A program made the position numbers and the translations under genes. From the NCBI GenBank assembly GCA_910588365.1, contig CAJUQS010000015.1:1-44073 (forward strand): 44,073 nt of DNA. The letters run 5' to 3'. The stretch is from an uncultured Oscillospiraceae bacterium. GTDB lineage: Bacteria > Bacillota > Clostridia > Oscillospirales > Oscillospiraceae. Shown here one piece after another: positions 41,213-44,073 of the stretch (positions are counted from its first letter, which is position 1; every line of letters begins with the position of its first letter). Under the pieces are notes generated by a model. That model made no database searches, had not been told where the DNA came from, and worked only from the letters and a program-made list of their open reading frames with translations.

Positions 41213-41983
41213 CTAAATATTTTTCTTAATGGTTTTCAGCGCGTTTTTCTCCAGCCGGCTGACCTGGGCCTGTGAGATGCCCACCTCGGCGGAGACCTCC
41301 ATCTGGGTCTTCCCCTCGTAGAAGCGGAGCGCCAGGATGTGCCGCTCCCGCTCCCCCAGCCGCTCCAGCGCGTCCTTGAGCGCGATGTGCTCCAGCCAGT
41401 GCTCGTCGGTGTTCTTCACGTCCTTCACCTGGTCCATGACGCAGACCGTGTCACCGCCGTCGGAGTAGACCGGCTCGAAGAGGCTCACCGGGTCCACAAT
41501 GGCGTCCATGGCGAAGACCACGTCCTCCCGGGGAATCCCCAGCTCCGCGGCCAGCTGTTCCACGGTGGGCTCCCGCTGGGACTGCGCCATCAGCCGCTCC
41601 CGGGCCTGCATCACCTTGTAGGCGGTGTCCCGCATACTGCGGCTGACGCGGATGGCGCTGTTATCCCGCAGATATCGGCGGATCTCCCCAATGATCATCG
41701 GCACCCCGTAGGTTGAAAAACGGACGGGCTGGTTGATGTCAAAGTTGTCAATTGCCTTGATGAGGCCCACGCAGCCCACCTGGAACAGGTCGTCCGCGTT
41801 CTCCCCGCGCCCCGAGAACTTCTGAATCACTGACAGCACCAGGCGCAGGTTGCCGCTGATGAGTTCCTCCCTGGCCTGCTTGTCCCCCTCCTTGGTCCGG
41901 CGCAGCAGCTCCATGGTTTCCTCGTTGCGCAGCACCTTCAGTTTTGAGGTATTTACTCCGCAGATCTCCACTTTGCCCTGCAC
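41213..41983 (-). CDS. sigG: RNA polymerase forespore sigma factor SigG
   Basis: Encodes 256 residues. The N-terminal KVEICGVNTSKLKVLRNEE is the specific SigG signature. Region 2 (RLVLSVIQKFSGRGENADDL, FQVGCVGLIKAIDNFDIN, RFSTYGVPMIIGEIRRYLRD), region 3 (REPTVEQLAAELGIPREDV) and region 4 (ERERHILALRFYEGKTQMEV, SAEVGISQAQVSRLEKNAL) are complete. It directs late forespore transcription. The start is GTG at 41983, eight nt after ggggggg-type site (agggggg); protein alignment to the family supports it. A sigma-F-type promoter lies just upstream, as expected for spoIIIG. Confidence 0.96.
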   Translation of the reverse strand: MQGKVEICGVNTSKLKVLRNEETMELLRRTKEGDKQAREELISGNLRLVLSVIQKFSGRGENADDLFQVGCVGLIKAIDNFDINQPVRFSTYGVPMIIGEIRRYLRDNSAIRVSRSMRDTAYKVMQARERLMAQSQREPTVEQLAAELGIPREDVVFAMDAIVDPVSLFEPVYSDGGDTVCVMDQVKDVKNTDEHWLEHIALKDALERLGERERHILALRFYEGKTQMEVSAEVGISQAQVSRLEKNALKTIKKNI

Positions 41984-42017
41984 GTCTGCATCCCCCCTGG
42001 CGAAAACTTACAAGGGC

Positions 42018-42045
42018 AGTTTTCCCGGGGGCCGTGAGATTATAC
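42018..42045 (-). promoter_or_regulatory. sigma-F/sigma-G-type promoter of sigG
   Basis: Minus strand GTATA (42041-42045), 14-nt spacer, GGGAAAACT (42018-42026), matching GYATA and GGnnAnAnT. This predicts forespore-specific expression with autoregulation, the known pattern for sigG. Confidence 0.7.
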
Positions 42046-42090
42046 AGGAGGAAAAATGGAGGTTTTGTCGCCGGGAGGGAATGTGTCAAC

Positions 42091-42118
42091 AGAGGCGGCG
42101 CACAAACGCGCCGCCTCT
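42091..42118. terminator. Stem-loop after the ABC-F gene
   Basis: Perfect 11-bp stem (agaggcggcgc / gcgccgcctct) with a 6-nt loop, 7 nt after the ABC-F stop codon on the minus strand. Confidence 0.65.
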
Positions 42119-42124
42119 CTTTAT

Positions 42125-43687
42125 TCAGTCTTCCCCTTCCCCAAGCAGGGCGTCCTGGTCCACTGGGAGAAGGCCCTCCCCTGTCAACCTGTACAGACTG
42201 CCGCAGACCTGGGTCAGAAATTTCCGGTCGTGGGACACGGCGATGACCGTTCCCCCATAGTCTGCCAGGGCCTCCCGGACCCTAGGCCCGGATATGGGGG
42301 AGAAATTCCGGGTGGGCTCGTCGAGAATCAGCACGTTTACCCCGTCCAGGACCATCTTCGTCAGCAGCAGCTTGGCCTTCTGCCCACCGGAGAGCTCCCG
42401 GATGGGGTGCTCCATCTCCGCGCGGGCGTAGCGGATGCTGCCCAGATAGGTCCGGGCCCGGGTCTCCGAGGCGGCGTCCCCCTGGGGTGCCAGGAACTGG
42501 ATGGGCGTCAGCTCCGGGGGCAGGGTTTCGGTGTAATCCTGGGACATGTAGGCGGCATGGATATCCCGGCGGGACAGCAGCTCCTCCCGGATGCGGCGCA
42601 GGAGGGTGGTCTTCCCGGCACCGTTGGGGCCCAGAATGCCAACCTTCTCCCCGCCCATGACATGCAGGCGGATGTTTTCCGCCAGAAGCCGATCCCCGGC
42701 CCGCAGATCCGGCAGACACAGATCCAGCACCGTCTTCCCGGCGGGCAGCCGGACCTCCTCCGGGAAGCGGAGGAACAGTGCCATCTCCACCTCCGGAAGC
42801 TGGGTCATGTCCTCCGCCTCCCGCTGGAACCGCCGGCCCATGGACTGGACCGCGTGCATCTTCTTTTTCAGCATACGCCCCTTGGACGGGTTCTGGCGGG
42901 TGATCACGTTCTGGGCGTGCTCCACGCTCTGCTGGATGCGGCGGTATTTCTCCAGCCGCTTCTCCTGCTCCTCCCGCTCCTTCCGGGCCTGCCGGGTCTG
43001 GTCCTCAATGGCGTCCTCCCACCGCTGGATATAGTTCCGGTAGTCCAGGCGGCGGGCGGTACACCGGGGCGGCTTCCCCTCCCTTGGGTGCTCGATATGG
43101 ATCACCAGGGTGGCGGTGTTCTCAATCAGGGCCTCATCGTGGGAGATATAGAGGACGATCCCCCGATATCCGCCGATGAAATCCTCCAGCCACTCCAGTG
43201 TCTCCAGATCCACATCGCTGGAGGGCTCGTCCAGCAGCAGCACGGCCGGCCGGGCAAACAGGAGGCGGCCCAGCTGGAGCTTGATCCGCTCACCGCCGGA
43301 GAGGCTGGCGACAGGCCGGTCGCTGTAGAACTCGTCCGCCGGGAAGCGGAGCTGGCGGGCGATCTCCCCCAGCTCCCCGGGGGTCAGCTCATAGAAGGCG
43401 GGAGAGGCGGCACAGAACTCGTAGACGCTCCCGGCCTTCTCCTCCTCCGTCAGCTCCTGAGCCAGATAGCCCGTGGGGCCCGGATTCCCCGCCGTCTCCC
43501 CGCTCCACTGGCAGTAGGGCTCAATCAGGTCCGGATCGCAGATCCACTTCAGGAGCGTGGACTTGCCGTTGCCCTCCTCGCCGATGATCACCGCCTTGTC
43601 CCCCTCGTTGAGGACAAAGGAGAAATCCTCCACCAGAGGGCGCAGGTCCTTCCGGTGGATCAGGGTAAGATGTTTGATTTGAAGCAT
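42125..43687 (-). CDS. ABC-F family ribosome-associated ATPase
   Basis: Encodes 520 residues with two ABC domains and no membrane segments. NBD1: Walker A IIGEEGNGKSTLL, signature SLSGGERIKLQLGR, Walker B VLLLDEPSSDVD. A charged inter-domain linker (about 225-300; QARKEREEQEKRLEKYRRI, RMLKKKMHAVQSMGRRF) corresponds to the P-site tRNA interaction motif. NBD2: ILGPNGAGKTTLL, ELSGGQKAKLLLTKM, VLILDEPTRNFSP. ABC-F proteins either tune translation or protect ribosomes from antibiotics. An attenuator-type leader with an anti-terminator suggests the antibiotic-protection class, but specificity is unknown. The start is ATG at 43687 with aagggaggacatctct. Confidence 0.92.
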   Translation of the reverse strand: MLQIKHLTLIHRKDLRPLVEDFSFVLNEGDKAVIIGEEGNGKSTLLKWICDPDLIEPYCQWSGETAGNPGPTGYLAQELTEEEKAGSVYEFCAASPAFYELTPGELGEIARQLRFPADEFYSDRPVASLSGGERIKLQLGRLLFARPAVLLLDEPSSDVDLETLEWLEDFIGGYRGIVLYISHDEALIENTATLVIHIEHPREGKPPRCTARRLDYRNYIQRWEDAIEDQTRQARKEREEQEKRLEKYRRIQQSVEHAQNVITRQNPSKGRMLKKKMHAVQSMGRRFQREAEDMTQLPEVEMALFLRFPEEVRLPAGKTVLDLCLPDLRAGDRLLAENIRLHVMGGEKVGILGPNGAGKTTLLRRIREELLSRRDIHAAYMSQDYTETLPPELTPIQFLAPQGDAASETRARTYLGSIRYARAEMEHPIRELSGGQKAKLLLTKMVLDGVNVLILDEPTRNFSPISGPRVREALADYGGTVIAVSHDRKFLTQVCGSLYRLTGEGLLPVDQDALLGEGED

Positions 43688-43718
43688 AGAGATGTCCTCC
43701 CTTCCGCTGTCTATAGAC

Positions 43719-43832
43719 AAAAAAACTGCTTCCGGACATGCCGAAAGCAGCAGAGAGGACGTGCATACCTGCCGAAAGGCGGACGCGCCCCGGGCGGGCT
43801 GCCTGACAGCCCGCGCTCTCTGACTTTCGGCA
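43719..43832 (-). promoter_or_regulatory. Transcription attenuator in the ABC-F leader
   Basis: Minus strand: terminator stem ctgctttcgg-catgt-ccggaagcag (43726-43750) followed by seven T (43719-43725). Upstream segment A (43816-43832, tgccgaaagtcagagag) can pair about 16 bp with segment C (43739-43757, ctctctgctgctttcggca), which contains the terminator 5' arm. A can instead pair with segment B (43768-43780, gcctttcggcagg), freeing C to form the terminator. This is a three-way switch. Together with the leader ORF it accounts for the 270-bp gap before the end repeat. Confidence 0.75.
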
Positions 43833-43897
43833 ACAGGAACCGGACGCCCGCCCGCGGCGGCGTCTCCGGAAGTTATTCCCGTAACACGAAAATCAGA

Positions 43898-43909
43898 TCA
43901 GATGCGCAT
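43898..43909 (-). CDS. Candidate leader peptide MRI of the ABC-F attenuator
   Basis: ATG CGC ATC TGA, 7 nt after GGAAGGG on the minus strand. A very short leader ORF upstream of an antiterminator is the usual layout for drug-induced ABC-F and Erm genes, where a stalled ribosome shifts RNA pairing. An overlapping GTG frame of 14 codons (MKKCASDLIFVLRE) is an alternative with a worse site. Confidence 0.4.
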   Translation of the reverse strand: MRI

Positions 43910-43933
43910 TTTTTCACCCTTCCATTGAAACTG

Positions 43934-44073
43934 AGAACCTGTATTCACAACCGTTGAACGCTGTCTGGCCAGTCTTTTTCCCGCCATACTGCGTCGCTTT
44001 CCCTTGCAATCCGTCAGGATTGCTGCGGAAAATCTCCTTGTCTGACGAGAAAAATCCTCGTCCATCCGGCATC
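43934..44073. repeat. Inverted-repeat (MITE-like) element, copy 2, cut by window end
   Basis: Left terminal repeat 43934-43955 (agaacctgtattcacaaccg) followed by 118 nt identical to positions 1-118. The right terminus is beyond the window end. It lies 24 nt before the candidate leader peptide of the ABC-F gene, so that gene's promoter is within or beyond the repeat; none was recognised. Confidence 0.8.

Noticed and set aside
42056..43957. Plus-strand open frame of 633 codons opposite the ABC-F gene
   Set aside because: Antisense of two intact ABC domains; Pro/Leu/Gln-rich with no domain, and it runs through the attenuator.

Overview
This 44-kb window looks like a chromosomal contig from a GC-rich, spore-forming member of the Clostridia, most like the Oscillospiraceae (Flavonifractor / Lawsonibacter / Pseudoflavonifractor type). 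The reasons are sigG with ylmC, cwlD, the cotJ spore-coat genes, consensus sigma-A promoters (TTGNNN-17-TATAAT) in otherwise GC-rich DNA, and many short structured repeats between genes. Both window ends lie in the same ~160-bp inverted-repeat element; positions 1-118 equal 43956-44073. The window was probably cut, or the assembly broken, at copies of one dispersed repeat. No rRNA, tRNA or CRISPR was seen.

Layout. 1-8.4 kb is housekeeping: rpmB, a DUF378 membrane protein, an ApgM-type phosphoglycerate mutase, a DUF1015 protein, a small XRE-regulator locus with three upstream iterons, ispE, rsmA, a small Cys-rich protein and glycerate kinase. Several repeat families sit between these genes. 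8.5-15.8 kb is the cotJ spore-coat locus: a fused CotJA-CotJB gene, then cotJC (manganese catalase). 15.9-21.3 kb is a beta-glucoside operon (BglG/LicT antiterminator, PTS EIIBCA, GH1 phospho-beta-glucosidase, HAD phosphatase) with an antiterminator leader. 21.5-26.2 kb holds cwlD, radA, a GNAT acetyltransferase, a XerC-like recombinase and an amidase-domain protein. 26.3-30 kb is a hybrid histidine kinase with an HD-GYP-like partner. 30.2-35.1 kb has a His-rich metal-export ATPase with its ArsR repressor, a CLC-F-like antiporter and fructose-bisphosphate aldolase. 35.3-44 kb has a DUF4317 protein, a MATE exporter, luxS, a chemoreceptor, ylmC, sigG and an ABC-F protein behind an attenuator.

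Main discovery. cotJC is split in two. Its first 92 nt are at 9027-9118 and the remaining 505 nt at 15299-15803. Between them lies a 6,180-bp element ending in a large serine recombinase of the SpoIVCA type, whose 3' end runs into the right junction. The two junctions share TGGGGG. Joining them restores an unbroken 198-codon CotJC with all manganese ligands. The circle junction predicted from the other two ends is a near-perfect ~56-bp palindrome, as expected of a serine-integrase attP. This is the architecture of the sigK skin element, a sporulation gene interrupted by an element that its own recombinase can excise in the mother cell. Here the target is a spore-coat catalase. The cargo is a small non-phage set: an RpiR regulator, isoaspartyl dipeptidase, a peptide-binding lipoprotein and a 60-residue protein that may be the excision directionality factor. 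Excision is predicted to give the recombinase a different C-terminus. Whether excision happens cannot be read from sequence alone, and I cannot check whether cotJC has been reported as a target before.
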